From Gracilimonas tropica DSM 19535 (lineage in GTDB: Bacteria; Bacteroidota; Rhodothermia; Balneolales; Balneolaceae), in contig NZ_AQXG01000003.1 in assembly GCF_000375425.1 (NCBI RefSeq), positions 248,001 to 312,000 on the forward strand: a stretch of DNA of 64,000 bases, written 5' to 3'. This document shows, in pieces, positions 17,638 through 27,270 of the stretch. The notes below the pieces were generated by a model, which was not told where the DNA came from, did not search any database, and was given only the letters and a program-made list of their open reading frames with translations. Each line of letters opens with the position of its first letter. Position 1 is the stretch's first letter. Position numbers and translations under genes: made by a program.

Positions 17638-18984
17638 TTACATACCTGTATTCGGTTTGATCACTGCCGACTCGGAAGAAACTACGGTGATGGCAATCAA
17701 TGCAATCATTATAAAGAGATTGATAAACAGATTAATCATATCGATCACGGATTGCATCTTATATGTAGTCTGAATTTCATAATATTCTGCTAATTGTTTG
17801 GCATTTTCACGCAAAGCACCGGATTCTGCCCCTAACCTGAAACGACTCAGTGCTGTATTGGTGAATACACCGGTCGCCTCCATCGACTCGATGAGGCCTG
17901 CCCCATCTTTCAGCATACTTCGGATAGCAACCTCTTTGATCTGTTTTTCCATGTACTTGTTACGGCAGGCTTCAGCTGCTACTTTGATCACCTCAATATT
18001 TTGTCCTGAACCGCTGTAAAGCGTATAGAAAACCCGGGCAAAGATCTCAATACTTGTCTTATGCAGAAGATCTCCCATTACCGGTAAATGAATGATGTAT
18101 TTATCGAGAAGTAATTTACCTTTAGGTGTTTTGATAAAATAGACAAAACCCGCGATAGGTATTATAAAGGAAAGCAATATCATCAACCAATTATCCTGAA
18201 GCCAGTAAGCAAGATTTAAAGTCCAGGCCGTCATCGGAGCCTGGGTTTCAAGATCAACCCCAATATCAAGGAAAACCTCTGCAGTTGCAGGAAAAATATA
18301 TCCCACATAAAAAAGAACCACACCAATCACAGCAATAACCGTGACCATTGGCATCATGAGTGCTCTTCTCAGGTTCTTCTTAAAATCAGCATCCCGCTCC
18401 ATAAATTTAGCCGTACTCTCGAAAACCAAAGACATGTTACCTGATGTTGAAGCCACACTCAGCATGTAAGCGGCAAACTTACCGAATACATCTTCATGTT
18501 TGCCATATACTTCTGAACCCTCCTTCCCATCTTTCAGGTCTTTTTGGATGGTCTTGATGACTTCCTTCATCCTTTTGTTCTGAGTATCCTCGTATAACAA
18601 ATTCAGGATCTCATCATACGGTAACTGTTGCTTCAGAAGGTCAGATGAAAGGCGAATAAAAGTCACAACTTCTTGTTGAGGCACCCCCCCTTTAAAATCA
18701 AATAGTTTTTTGTTGATGCTTTTGACCTTATAACCCAGCTTAACGAGCGCCTTTTCCAGTTCTTCTTTACTGTACGCCTCCTGTTCTCCGGATACGACCT
18801 GTTTACCGGGCCGCTGGACTTTGTACATATACATTTTTTTCTCATCCAGGGACTGGATCTTAAGACCGTTTGTCTTAGAAAGCCGGTCAACTTTTTGCTG
18901 GGCTTCTTTTTTGTTATCCGCCTCAAACTCAGTTTGCACCATTTTCCCTTTTTGTGAAATTGCTTTCAACCTGAATTGTGCCAT
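17638..18984 (-). CDS. pilC: PilC/GspF-type inner-membrane platform protein
   Basis: The 448-residue protein has two T2SSF cytoplasmic helical domains (about 105-225 and 300-415) with the phrases SVASTSGNMSLVFE and RLGAESGALRENAKQLAEYYE, and three hydrophobic segments (about 215-235, 260-285, 425-445). The N-terminal 90 residues form an extra alpha/beta region (FRLKAISQKGKMVQTE) common in PilC. It anchors the ATPases at the inner membrane. It is first in the operon, so the promoter for the whole pilus machine should lie in 18985-19285. Confidence 0.85.
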   Translation of the reverse strand: MAQFRLKAISQKGKMVQTEFEADNKKEAQQKVDRLSKTNGLKIQSLDEKKMYMYKVQRPGKQVVSGEQEAYSKEELEKALVKLGYKVKSINKKLFDFKGGVPQQEVVTFIRLSSDLLKQQLPYDEILNLLYEDTQNKRMKEVIKTIQKDLKDGKEGSEVYGKHEDVFGKFAAYMLSVASTSGNMSLVFESTAKFMERDADFKKNLRRALMMPMVTVIAVIGVVLFYVGYIFPATAEVFLDIGVDLETQAPMTAWTLNLAYWLQDNWLMILLSFIIPIAGFVYFIKTPKGKLLLDKYIIHLPVMGDLLHKTSIEIFARVFYTLYSGSGQNIEVIKVAAEACRNKYMEKQIKEVAIRSMLKDGAGLIESMEATGVFTNTALSRFRLGAESGALRENAKQLAEYYEIQTTYKMQSVIDMINLFINLFIMIALIAITVVSSESAVIKPNTGM

Positions 18985-19285
18985 TTTCCTACTGTTTGAT
19001 TTCCGTCTGAGAAACTCTGTTAAGGGTCTTTTGACTAATTTAACTAATTATAAAGAGGATGTATCAATTGAAATTTTACATCTTTCTTTTTCTACTGCAA
19101 ACTCAGGATAATTTAATCAGTCAAATGTTACAATAAACTAATTTTTTGTCAGAAGTAAGAATAAATATCCGAGGATTTTAAAAAAGATTTTGTTCTTGTA
19201 AACGTCTCAAATCCCACAGCGACCGGAATAAATTATTTACGGTTTTTTAACTTCAGCCCCTATATCTTCGTTAAAAATTTATTTG
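18985..19285. other. Divergent intergenic region between pilC and MFS gene
   Basis: This 300-base AT-rich gap separates two divergently transcribed genes and must hold both promoters. A strict TAnnTTTG element with a well-spaced TTG was not found on either strand. No RNA gene or repeat is visible. Confidence 0.3.
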
Positions 19286-20488
19286 ATGACAAAACCTCAG
19301 GACGGTAACCCTTACATTATCATCTTTTCGTTATGGATGCTGCTTTTTGCTGCCAGCAGTCAGGTAATGATCATATCTCCCATCCTCCCCCGCATCAGTG
19401 AGCAACTCGGAACCCCCGTAGAGATATTAGGAAACCTCGTTACCGTATATGCGATCATGGTTGGTTTTTTTGCCATCATCATGGGACCTTTATCCGATAA
19501 GATCGGTCGCAGGAAAATTCTTCTTATAGGTACCGGTTTCATTTCCCTATTCCTTTTTCTCCACTATTTTGTAGACTCGTTTTGGGAATTATTGACCGTT
19601 CGTGCATTTGCAGGAATGGCCGGAGGCGTGCTAAGTGGAGCAGCAGTATCATATGTAGGCGATTACTTCCCATATGAAAAACGTGGATGGGCCAATGGCT
19701 GGATCATGAGCGGCATTGCCATGGGACAAATATTAGGGATACCTATTGGAACTTACCTTGCCGATCTGTTTGGGTTCCGGGTTCCTTTTTTGATATTCGG
19801 GGTTATTATGGCTTTAACCTTTATCCTTATTTTTCTGAAAGTTCCGCAACCCAATGTAGAACTTTCTAAGGACAGAGTAACTCTGAAGGGCTCCCTTGAG
19901 AAATACTACAAATTATTACTAAGGAGTGAAGTTAGGGCCGTTGCTATTGCCTATGTGGCTATGTTTCTTAGTATCTCTATTTATGTGGTATATCTCCCAA
20001 CCTGGTTAGAAAACACCTTCAATGTAAGCGGGAAAGCCATTGCCTCGTTGTTTTTTGTGGGAGGAATTGCCAATGTAATCACCGGCCCCGTTGCCGGCAA
20101 GATCTCTGACAGGATCGGCAGAAGAAAGATCATCATCATTTCCTGTTTGGGCTTATCCATTGTGATGGTATCTACAACTTTTGTGGTCACAGAATTCTGG
20201 TTTTCATATATACTTTTCTTTTTGGTGATGGTTTTGATCGCGATGCGGATAAGCCCTTTTCAAGCTCTTTCAACGGAGTTGATCAAGTCAGATAATCGGG
20301 GTTCACTGATGAGTTTACTGGTTGCCATTGGACAAGTAGGATATGGACTAGGCGGTGCTGTTGCCGGACCATTTTACGTTCAAAGCGGATATGTTAGTAA
20401 TACCATCATCGGGATGTTCACCATTCTCATTATGGCTTATATTGTATGGCGGCATGTGCCGGAGCCGGATTTGAATAATGAAGATTAA
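19286..20488 (+). CDS. Major facilitator superfamily transporter
   Basis: This roughly 400-residue MFS protein has 12 predicted hydrophobic segments and two copies of the MFS loop motif: GPLSDKIGRRKILL after helix 2 and its second-half equivalent GKISDRIGRRKIII. The N-terminal PRISEQLGTPVEILGNLVTVYAI and the promoter-loop AGMAGGVLSGAAVSYVGDYFP point to the drug:H+ antiporter DHA1 or Bcr/CmlA-like group. The substrate is not predictable. The ATG at 19286 is used; the frame also allows a TTG three bases earlier. It is monocistronic. Confidence 0.8.
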   Translation: MTKPQDGNPYIIIFSLWMLLFAASSQVMIISPILPRISEQLGTPVEILGNLVTVYAIMVGFFAIIMGPLSDKIGRRKILLIGTGFISLFLFLHYFVDSFWELLTVRAFAGMAGGVLSGAAVSYVGDYFPYEKRGWANGWIMSGIAMGQILGIPIGTYLADLFGFRVPFLIFGVIMALTFILIFLKVPQPNVELSKDRVTLKGSLEKYYKLLLRSEVRAVAIAYVAMFLSISIYVVYLPTWLENTFNVSGKAIASLFFVGGIANVITGPVAGKISDRIGRRKIIIISCLGLSIVMVSTTFVVTEFWFSYILFFLVMVLIAMRISPFQALSTELIKSDNRGSLMSLLVAIGQVGYGLGGAVAGPFYVQSGYVSNTIIGMFTILIMAYIVWRHVPEPDLNNED

Positions 20489-20607
20489 AATCATTAAGCT
20501 TTTTTAATATTTAAATTCTTCTTTTACTTTCTAAGGGTCTGTAAAGATCATCTACCAATATTTTTTGTAACATCGTAACGGGTTACCACTCATAAATAGA
20601 AAATGCT

Positions 20608-22050
20608 ATGAAAAGGATATTTACGTTTTCAGTTCTAATAATCTCAGCGATCATTGTGTTCGGCTGTACTACAGAAGATGACTTTGTTGTGATACAAGGT
20701 AATGTGTCGGACACACAAACAGGGGACGCACTCTCAGGAGCCACTGTCCTGATAACAACTCCGGCCGAATTCAATAATGTTTTTACCAGAACCGATGAAA
20801 ATGGTAACTATAATCTTGGGGATATCGACATTTCAGAAGTCACAGACTTTACTCTATCGGCATCTGCTACGGGTTACGTTGATGCTGTAAGAACTGTTAA
20901 AATTGCCCCCGGCGATAACATCACAGGTTTTAATTTTGAACTCGAAGAAGAAGGCTCCGATGACGACCAGGGTTCAGATGACAATGGCAACGAAGTTGGC
21001 GGAGAATCCGGAGGACCTGCTCAGATTCAGTTAACAAATGTAACCAGTCCTGCAATCAATGTAGCAGAAACGGGTGGAATCACCAGTACTACATTCACTT
21101 TTGAAGTGCAGGATTCCGCAGGCAGAACCGTTGACCGAGATTATGAAGTGATGTTTGAGATCATACGCGGACCGGGCGGAGGTGAATACATTACCCCGGA
21201 AATTGGCAAGACAGACAATGATGGATTGGTAACTTCAAATCTTGTTAGTGGAGACTCTTCCGGAACAGTTAGAATGCAAGCAGTAATTGAGCGTGAAGAT
21301 ATTGGAGTTACGATCCGCTCTACCCCGGTTATAGTTTCAATCAGCAGTGGCTTTCCGCATCCGGCTAATTTTAATGTCGGTCCAAATGTCTACAATTTTG
21401 ATGCATATGGATTGATAGATGAAGATCACAAAAACAATATCACAGCAAGTGTAGGAGATCTTAAAGGAAATCCTGTTAAACAAGGAACAGCGGTTTATTT
21501 CTCCTCAAAATATGGAGGATTAGTAAATGGAAGTGCCACCACTAATGAGAATGGATTCGCTACAGTAAATCTTTCTGCCAATGGAAGCTCTCCTCAAGAT
21601 CATCCCAATGGTATAGGTTTTATAGATGTCACTGCTCAAACCGTAGATAAAGACAATAATTACATTTACGAAACATTCAGTATGCTGCTTACCACCCCCC
21701 AGGCAGTGATATCTGTGGAACCGGATGTGATGAATGTTTCTAACGGTGGCAGCCAAAACTTTGACGTAACAATTACCGACCTTAATGGCTATCCAATGGC
21801 TGCTAATACACAAATTGAAATCAATACCGGTACCGGACTTAATGCAAGTGGAGACATTGTAAGTCTTCAACTGGGAGATTATTTCCAAGCAGGTCCCGGA
21901 AGTACGGAATTTTCAGTTAGTATTTCTGATGCGGATCCGGATGAAGCCCAAACAACGGATGGCAGTTTTACCATAACAGTTACTTCTCCCTCCGGGGCTG
22001 TTACTACCAAAACCATAAAAGGTACACGTGCCAAAGTGAACGGAAATTGA
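20608..22050 (+). CDS. Lipoprotein with carboxypeptidase-regulatory-like and Ig-like domains
   Basis: The 480-residue predicted outer-membrane or surface lipoprotein has a signal with lipobox VFGC (Cys20). A CarboxypepD_reg-like beta-sandwich spans about 27-112 (GNVSDTQTGDALSGATVLI, ENGNYNLGDI). An Asp/Gly-rich flexible linker covers about 112-136 and two to three invasin/Big_1-like Ig repeats cover about 140-390 (SAGRTVDRDYEVMFEI, DNDGLVTSNLVSG, ENGFATVNLSANG). It may be structural or adhesive. A strong rho-independent terminator follows 20 bases after the stop, so it is a single-gene unit. Confidence 0.75.
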   Translation: MKRIFTFSVLIISAIIVFGCTTEDDFVVIQGNVSDTQTGDALSGATVLITTPAEFNNVFTRTDENGNYNLGDIDISEVTDFTLSASATGYVDAVRTVKIAPGDNITGFNFELEEEGSDDDQGSDDNGNEVGGESGGPAQIQLTNVTSPAINVAETGGITSTTFTFEVQDSAGRTVDRDYEVMFEIIRGPGGGEYITPEIGKTDNDGLVTSNLVSGDSSGTVRMQAVIEREDIGVTIRSTPVIVSISSGFPHPANFNVGPNVYNFDAYGLIDEDHKNNITASVGDLKGNPVKQGTAVYFSSKYGGLVNGSATTNENGFATVNLSANGSSPQDHPNGIGFIDVTAQTVDKDNNYIYETFSMLLTTPQAVISVEPDVMNVSNGGSQNFDVTITDLNGYPMAANTQIEINTGTGLNASGDIVSLQLGDYFQAGPGSTEFSVSISDADPDEAQTTDGSFTITVTSPSGAVTTKTIKGTRAKVNGN

Positions 22051-22069
22051 TTTCTAATCAGATCACCTA

Positions 22070-22101
22070 AAAAGCCTGCCCCTCCCGGCAGGCTTTTTTT
22101 A
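22070..22101 (+). terminator. Rho-independent terminator after the lipoprotein gene
   Basis: The stem AAAGCCTGCC (22071-22080) pairs with GGCAGGCTTT (22087-22096) around a CCTCCC loop and runs directly into a stretch of T to 22100. It is the clearest terminator in the window. Confidence 0.9.
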
Positions 22102-22172
22102 TATTATCCCTTTCTTACAATCCCTTTAAATCATACCTTTACGGCTCATCCAAAACGTGATCAAAATTAGCT

Positions 22173-22733
22173 ATGAACGCAGAAAATACATTTGAGTACA
22201 ACAGTCCCAAGCACAAAGATTTTTTAAAGAAATTCCGGGCTTTGGATGGCTCTGAACACATGCTGATTGTATTTGCCGGTGCTTTCTCCACAAACCGTAA
22301 TGAGGCCATTGATGAGCTTAAGCGGGAAATTATCGGAGAAGCTACTGAGATCGATTTAGCTGATGTGATCACCCCTTACGAAGAAGAAAGCTACGCCAAT
22401 CTGGATGAATGCATTCAAAGTATAGATGAAAAAGCACCTCTCGTAATTTTCCGAAATGCCGAGCAACTGAACGGCGTTTATACCGGGTTTACATCTTCTG
22501 TTGTGAAATATGCCACTCCGCAGGAGAAATATTTTTTGCGTAAGATCAAAGATGTTAAAGCTCCGGTTGTTTTGGAATTCAAAGATCAGGATCAGCTCGA
22601 CCGTACCATCACCCGTACTGCTGATGCCGTGGTTCTTTTTAAGGCACCTTCTTCCTTAATCGAAAAACTGGCCTGGAAGATGCAAAATATCCACGTACAT
22701 GGATCGCACTTCCTGTCCCCTCGCCCACATTAA
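22173..22733 (+). CDS. Hypothetical protein, resembles a degenerate AAA+ domain
   Basis: This 186-residue soluble protein is not firmly recognised. Its layout mimics a AAA+ core: a hydrophobic strand plus glycine turn (LIVFAGAFSTNRNEA, residues 31-45) sits where Walker A would be but lacks the GK[ST]. PLVIFRNAEQL (89-99) resembles Walker B without acidic residues, and APVVLEFKDQDQLD (130-143) resembles sensor 1. If this is right it is a catalytically dead ATPase relative. It ends three bases before the MATE gene, so the two are probably co-transcribed. No signal peptide or membrane helix is seen. Confidence 0.55.
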   Translation: MNAENTFEYNSPKHKDFLKKFRALDGSEHMLIVFAGAFSTNRNEAIDELKREIIGEATEIDLADVITPYEEESYANLDECIQSIDEKAPLVIFRNAEQLNGVYTGFTSSVVKYATPQEKYFLRKIKDVKAPVVLEFKDQDQLDRTITRTADAVVLFKAPSSLIEKLAWKMQNIHVHGSHFLSPRPH

Positions 22734-22736
22734 TGT

Positions 22737-24152
22737 ATGTCGAAAAACCAGTCAGTTTCTCCCCATTCCTCTACTCTTTGGAATGACATAAAAGCCTCGC
22801 TGGCTGGCACTGAACTCGATTTCACTACGGGCAGTATCACCCGGGCCATTATTATTCTCTCCATTCCAATGGTGCTGGAAATGATGATGGAATCCGTTTT
22901 TGCGGTGGTCGATATCTTCTTTGTATCCAAGTTGGGCGCTGATGCCGTTGCGGCGGTTGGAATTACTGAATCAGTCCTTACCATTGTGTATGCCATTGGC
23001 ATTGGATTTAGCATGGCTACCACGGCGATTATCTCACGCAGAATCGGTGAAAAAGATAAAGAAGAAGCCGCCCGTTCAGCTTTTCAAGCCATTCTCGTTT
23101 GTGTGATTGTCGCTCTTCCCGTTTCTGTTACAGGGATCTTTTTTGCGAAAGACATCCTGCTGTTAATGGGCGCCAATGCAAATATCATCGACAACCTTTT
23201 CATATACACGGCTATTATGCTTGGCGGAAACCTGGTGATCATGTTCTTATTTGTGATCAACGCCATCTTCCGTGGAGCCGGTGACGCTGCCATCGCCATG
23301 CGTGCTCTGTGGATCGCCAATGGAATCAACATAGTCCTCGACCCGCTACTCATCTTTGGCTACGGACCGTTTCCTGAAATGGGTATTGCCGGAGCTGCTG
23401 TGGCCACTACCATTGGTCGAGGTGTTGGAGTGACTTATCAATTCTACCGGTTGTTTTATGGAAATGGACGTATCCAACTCACCAAAGATCATTTTGTATT
23501 GGAATTGGATGTACTAAAGCGCTTGGTGCGTGTTTCATTGGGTGGCATCGGGCAATTTTTAATTGCCACCGCCAGTTGGATCGGCTTGGTTCGAATCATC
23601 GCAGAATTTGGAAGTGTTGCCCTTGCCGGATATACCATCGCGATCCGGATTCTTATTTTCTCTATCCTCCCTTCATGGGGAATGAGTAACGCTGCGGCCA
23701 CGCTTGTAGGACAAAATCTGGGTGCCAATCAACCCGAACGCGCCGAGAAATCAACCTGGATTTCAGCTTTTATCAACATGGCATTTTTGGGGATGATCGG
23801 AGTCTGCTTTTTCATTTTTGCGGAAAGTCTTGTCAGTCTTTTCACGAACGATCTTGCCATCATTGAGATCGGAGGAAACAGCTTACGCATCATGAGCTAT
23901 GGATACCTGTTTTATGCTTTCGGCATGGTGATGATCCAAGCGTTCAACGGCGCAGGCGATACGAAAACTCCGACCTTCATCAATTTAATCTGCTTCTGGA
24001 TCATCGAAATTCCGCTTGCCTACTTTCTCGCTATCACACTTCAGTGGAATGAATCCGGAGTGTTTTACGCTATTGTGATTGCGGAATCACTATTGGGAAT
24101 TATAGGCCTTATATTGTTCCGACGCGGAAATTGGAAAAAAGTAAAAGTTTAG
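22737..24152 (+). CDS. MATE-family efflux transporter
   Basis: This 471-residue protein has 12 hydrophobic helices in two pseudo-symmetric halves. Typical MATE phrases include [26 protein letters not shown], the [11 protein letters not shown] region and [18 protein letters not shown]-like text ([23 protein letters not shown]). It would export organic cations or metabolites using Na+ or H+ gradients; the substrate is unknown. It follows the degenerate AAA-like gene after three bases and slightly precedes the SUI1 gene. Confidence 0.88.
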   Translation: MSKNQSVSPHSSTLWNDIKASLAGTELDFTTGSITRAIIILSIPMVLEMMMESVFAVVDIFFVSKLGADAVAAVGITESVLTIVYAIGIGFSMATTAIISRRIGEKDKEEAARSAFQAILVCVIVALPVSVTGIFFAKDILLLMGANANIIDNLFIYTAIMLGGNLVIMFLFVINAIFRGAGDAAIAMRALWIANGINIVLDPLLIFGYGPFPEMGIAGAAVATTIGRGVGVTYQFYRLFYGNGRIQLTKDHFVLELDVLKRLVRVSLGGIGQFLIATASWIGLVRIIAEFGSVALAGYTIAIRILIFSILPSWGMSNAAATLVGQNLGANQPERAEKSTWISAFINMAFLGMIGVCFFIFAESLVSLFTNDLAIIEIGGNSLRIMSYGYLFYAFGMVMIQAFNGAGDTKTPTFINLICFWIIEIPLAYFLAITLQWNESGVFYAIVIAESLLGIIGLILFRRGNWKKVKV

Positions 24153-24160
24153 CATACCAC

Positions 24161-24385
24161 ATGAAAGTAACTGTAAATATGGAAACAGCCGGAAGAAAAG
24201 GAAAACAAGTATCCGTCATCCGGGGCATCACCCACAATCCACAAGTAATTGAAAAGCTGGAGAAAAAACTCAAAACCCAGTTAGGAACCGGTGGAACCAT
24301 CAAAGGCAAAACCATCGAGATCCAGGGAGACCACGTAGAGCGCATCAAAAAAATCCTGGAAAAGGAAGGATATGAAGTAGCTTAG
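24161..24385 (+). CDS. SUI1/YciH-family translation initiation factor
   Basis: The 74-residue protein is the conserved SUI1 fold: METAGRKGKQVSVIRGI, then ELEKKLKTQLGTGGTIKGKTIEIQGDH (in part) and a C-terminal helix ending LEKEGYEVA. The bacterial YciH and archaeal/eukaryotic eIF1 family discriminates start codons. It is shorter than the usual 105-115 residues because it lacks the N-terminal extension. An upstream TTG at 24131 would add ten residues inside the MATE gene; the ATG at 24161 is preferred because SUI1 domains begin at this strand. Confidence 0.85.
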   Translation: MKVTVNMETAGRKGKQVSVIRGITHNPQVIEKLEKKLKTQLGTGGTIKGKTIEIQGDHVERIKKILEKEGYEVA

Positions 24386-24504
24386 TTACAAGAGGTTAGG
24401 CTCAAGGCGCAAGATTTATGTTCAACGTTTTGATTTTTTTTTGTAAGGATCAAAGATTTCATTGCTCTAACTAAGCAAAGTTAATCTTGATAATATCTAC
24501 CAAC

Positions 24505-24849
24505 ATGAAAAATTTCAAAAATCTTATTGTTTGGCAGCGAAGTATGGAACTTGCAGGGCAAACAACCAAAATTGTTCAAAAGTTACCTAATGAAGAAAAA
24601 TATACCTATCGAGATCAAATAGTTCGATCCTCAATATCAATCCCTTCAAATATTGCCGAAGGCAGTAGTAGAAATAGTCGCAAAGACTTCAAACGATTTC
24701 TTCAAATTTCACTTGGCTCAAGCTTTGAATTAGAAACGCAGCTATTGCTACTTGAAAAGAACGGTATTTTGAATGAGTCCATTCTCAAAACTGCATTTTC
24801 TTTAAATGAAGAAGTTCAAAAAATGCTTCAGTCCCTTCTAAAGAAATAA
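24505..24849 (+). CDS. Four-helix bundle protein (23S rRNA IVP family)
   Basis: This 114-residue protein has the family signature: FKNLIVWQRSMELA at the N-terminus, then YTYRDQIVRSSISIPSNIAEG and SRKDFKRFLQISLGSSFELETQL. Homologues are encoded in intervening sequences of 23S rRNA genes and as free-standing genes across Bacteroidota, and they form pentameric four-helix bundles. The function is unknown. No rRNA is nearby. The TTG at 24487 is an alternative start; the ATG gives the standard N-terminus. Confidence 0.85.
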   Translation: MKNFKNLIVWQRSMELAGQTTKIVQKLPNEEKYTYRDQIVRSSISIPSNIAEGSSRNSRKDFKRFLQISLGSSFELETQLLLLEKNGILNESILKTAFSLNEEVQKMLQSLLKK

Positions 24850-24884
24850 CTTGAACCTTGCACCTAACACCTTGCTATTTTTAA

Positions 24885-25376
24885 CTACAATTTCACCTTA
24901 CTCTCCTGCTTGGGATCTAAATCATACAAAGAAGAAGCCGTGGCCTGAATGGTTTTATACCACTCGTTTCCAAACTTATCGTTGATGGTGTAGAAATCAG
25001 CAAAATCAGGTTTGCGGATGGTCATTTTCCACTCTTGCGTTTTGGATTTAAACGTCGGATCCACATGTAGTAGCTCGTGATAGAGCATCATCTCCTTAGT
25101 ATCATTATCCAGCATATCCCATAATTCACCGGAAATTTCGATCAAATAATCGTTACCGGAATAATGCTTTACTTCGCGGCTGGCTTTCATGCATTTCGCT
25201 GCACGCTGCTTAGACAGATTCGGATACACTAAAAAATATCCGATTTCAGCAGGACCAAATTCCATTTTATGCTTCTCTATAACCTTTTTAGCGATGGCTT
25301 CCACTTCCGGAGATTCCATCAGTTGTTTGGTAGAATGAACCGTTGCTTCTGCTTTTAAATAATCGTTCTCTGGCAT
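24885..25376 (-). CDS. Putative zinc metallopeptidase
   Basis: The 163-residue protein has a gluzincin-like HELLH motif (in MMLYHELLHVDP) preceded by a strand-like YLIEISGELWDML. This matches small phage-type putative metallopeptidases. The two His and Glu of HExxH are intact and a likely third ligand (D or H) follows. No signal peptide is seen. It is isolated between convergent and same-strand neighbours. Whether it is a peptidase or a metal-binding relative is unknown. Confidence 0.65.
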   Translation of the reverse strand: MPENDYLKAEATVHSTKQLMESPEVEAIAKKVIEKHKMEFGPAEIGYFLVYPNLSKQRAAKCMKASREVKHYSGNDYLIEISGELWDMLDNDTKEMMLYHELLHVDPTFKSKTQEWKMTIRKPDFADFYTINDKFGNEWYKTIQATASSLYDLDPKQESKVKL

Positions 25377-25470
25377 GAATAATGGTTTTTAGATTAATAA
25401 ATTTGATTGAATGGAAAGACCTGGCAGATTTTAAAAACCTGACAGGCCTGTATAGACTTGAAATTCAGTT

Positions 25471-25962
25471 TTATGACTTCGGCACTTTAACAGAAGTAGC
25501 TACTATGGAATATTCCTTTTGAGGGCCTTTTACACTTTCAGGATCTTTGCCGGCATCTTTTGCGTAATGCTTGGCCTGATCTTCTGTGAGTTCTTTCACC
25601 TCAAAAGTTCCAACCAGGGTCACCGTTTTACCTAAGGCATCGGTGGGAATGAAAAAACCATAATCTTTAAAAGTAATTCGAGCCGAATAGCCGTCTTCAT
25701 TCGCCACAAAAAAGCAGCCCTTCTTTTGGCAAACTTCTGCTACTTCGGTTGTTAACGTGATTTCTTTCCCGGAATATTTTTCTGATTCATTTACCAGTTC
25801 AACCAAGCTTTCACTTTCGTCCCATTCGGAAACCTCTGCCCCAAAAACCTCATGAGATTCAGTCACTTGTACGGGTTCAGACAGCCGAACTACTTCAGAA
25901 TTCTGTGCAAAAGAAAGAGTTGAAATGGTAGCAAAAAGTATAAGAAATAGAGATTTTTTCAT
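25471..25962 (-). CDS. DUF4920 domain exported protein
   Basis: The 163-residue protein has a clear signal peptide (MKKSLFLILFATISTLSFAQ). It carries a DUF4920 core with GKEITLTTEVAEVCQKKGCFF and the phrase DALGKTVTLVGTFEVKELTEDQAKHYAKDAG. The CQKKGC pair recalls periplasmic metal- or redox-linked OB-fold proteins, but the family function is not established. It is probably periplasmic. Confidence 0.75.
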   Translation of the reverse strand: MKKSLFLILFATISTLSFAQNSEVVRLSEPVQVTESHEVFGAEVSEWDESESLVELVNESEKYSGKEITLTTEVAEVCQKKGCFFVANEDGYSARITFKDYGFFIPTDALGKTVTLVGTFEVKELTEDQAKHYAKDAGKDPESVKGPQKEYSIVATSVKVPKS

Positions 25963-26378
25963 GACTTAAAATTGGTTTTTAGGGAACACCAAACATACAA
26001 AGAACTACCCCAAAAGTTCATCCAATTCTTTGAAAAATTATGCCTTTTGTGTCTGCTTTTAAAACCACATTCTGCTGATCGGATGCGAAACGATGAATAA
26101 AGCTGTGAATTCCTATAAAACATCTGAATAGAACGCTGATTAAGCGGATTGAGCGAATGGTCACGAATTTTTGTTTTAATTTGGGATAGATCGAACGACC
26201 GAATTACGGATGGCGATTTTCCCTTCTCAACTCTGCCCAGATCTCCATCTGACCGATTACCGTTTGATGGATCGCTAAGGCTACGTTACTCGGACCCACC
26301 TATCGGTCAGACGGCTCAGAACCGGCAGACCGATACTCTTAAAGAAATATGCTTTTTGAAGGTCACATCACATTTAAA
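25963..26378. repeat. Gene-free region with a 10-bp inverted repeat
   Basis: This 416-base gap holds TCTGACCGAT (26248-26257) and its reverse complement ATCGGTCAGA (26302-26311), 44 bases apart, inside a stretch rich in CCGAT/ATCGG words. The TCTGAC/GTCAGA ends resemble the inverted-repeat elements near 32 kb and 50 kb, so it may be a decayed member. The small open frames here have no coding features. Confidence 0.35.
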
Positions 26379-27200
26379 CTATCCTTTCTGTCGTTGTTGG
26401 CAGAAGTAGATTTTACGTCCGCCTTTTTTTATTTCCTGAATCTCCTGACCGCATTTATAGCACGGTTTTCCAGTTCGGTTATAGGCATAGAACCGGTAAT
26501 CTTTTCGGGATGCTCCCTCCCTTTTCAACGCTTCCACCAATTCCGGTTCAACCACAATTCCTTTTGTTTTGTAAGAACGACGTGAAAGCTCCAGCGAATA
26601 ATGAGCAAGATCTTCAATCTGTTGGTCGGAACAATCTCTGGGCCTGAAATCCGGATCCACTTTGGCGCAGAACAAAATCTCACTGCGTAAATAATTTCCA
26701 ACACCACTCAGAAACCCCTGATCTAAAAGTAGTGTAGCAAGTTTTCGATTCCTGAAATTCTCATCCTGATAACGTTCAAGCATTTCTTCATAGCTCGTAT
26801 CAGGGTGAACTACATCGGGACCTAATTTCTTAATGTAATCATGGGATTCAACCTCCTCACTTTTAAGCATCTCAATTTCTGAGGCCGAATAAAGAAAAGC
26901 AGCTCCCTCCTTGGTATGAATAGCCACCCTGAGCGAGCGATTGGTATCGGGCTCATCTCCATTCTCGCTCATGATCCATTTTCCGTATAGCTGGTTATGT
27001 GAGTATAAATTCAGCCCACTATCAAAGGACGTAATAATGGCTTTTCCACGGGGAGTAACAGAGGTCACTTTTTGTCCGGTCAATTCTTCTTCAAACTTCT
27101 TCAACTTATCAAAAGCGAAGTACAGATTCGTAATTTCCTTGTTTGCAATGGTGTTACTGATCTGATCAGCGGCTCTCCAGATTTCGGGTCCTTCCGGCAT
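26379..27200 (-). CDS. Nei/Fpg-family DNA glycosylase (endonuclease VIII-like)
   Basis: The 273-residue base-excision glycosylase/AP lyase starts with PEGPEI, which supplies the catalytic Pro and Glu. It has K57-type lysine context (RGKAIIT), the helix-two-turn-helix LLDQGFLSGVGNYLRSEILF and a C-terminal zinc ribbon. The ribbon begins normally with CYKCGQEI, but the second half reads YFCQQRQ, so the fourth cysteine is replaced by Arg. Family relatives end in CPxCQ. The YAYNRTGKPCYKC context favours Nei over MutM. Repair of oxidised pyrimidines is expected. Confidence 0.8.
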   Translation of the reverse strand: MPEGPEIWRAADQISNTIANKEITNLYFAFDKLKKFEEELTGQKVTSVTPRGKAIITSFDSGLNLYSHNQLYGKWIMSENGDEPDTNRSLRVAIHTKEGAAFLYSASEIEMLKSEEVESHDYIKKLGPDVVHPDTSYEEMLERYQDENFRNRKLATLLLDQGFLSGVGNYLRSEILFCAKVDPDFRPRDCSDQQIEDLAHYSLELSRRSYKTKGIVVEPELVEALKREGASRKDYRFYAYNRTGKPCYKCGQEIQEIKKGGRKIYFCQQRQKG

Positions 27201-27270
27201 AAAATTTTATGTTCTTAAGTTATTTGTTGATAGTTTAGCATTTCTACAAAATGAAAGAAAAATACGTTTC

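Noticed and set aside
26149-26585. Open frames in the 26-kb gap
   Set aside because: They overlap the inverted repeat and the nei gene, have no family features, and are arginine- and serine-rich in a chance-like manner.
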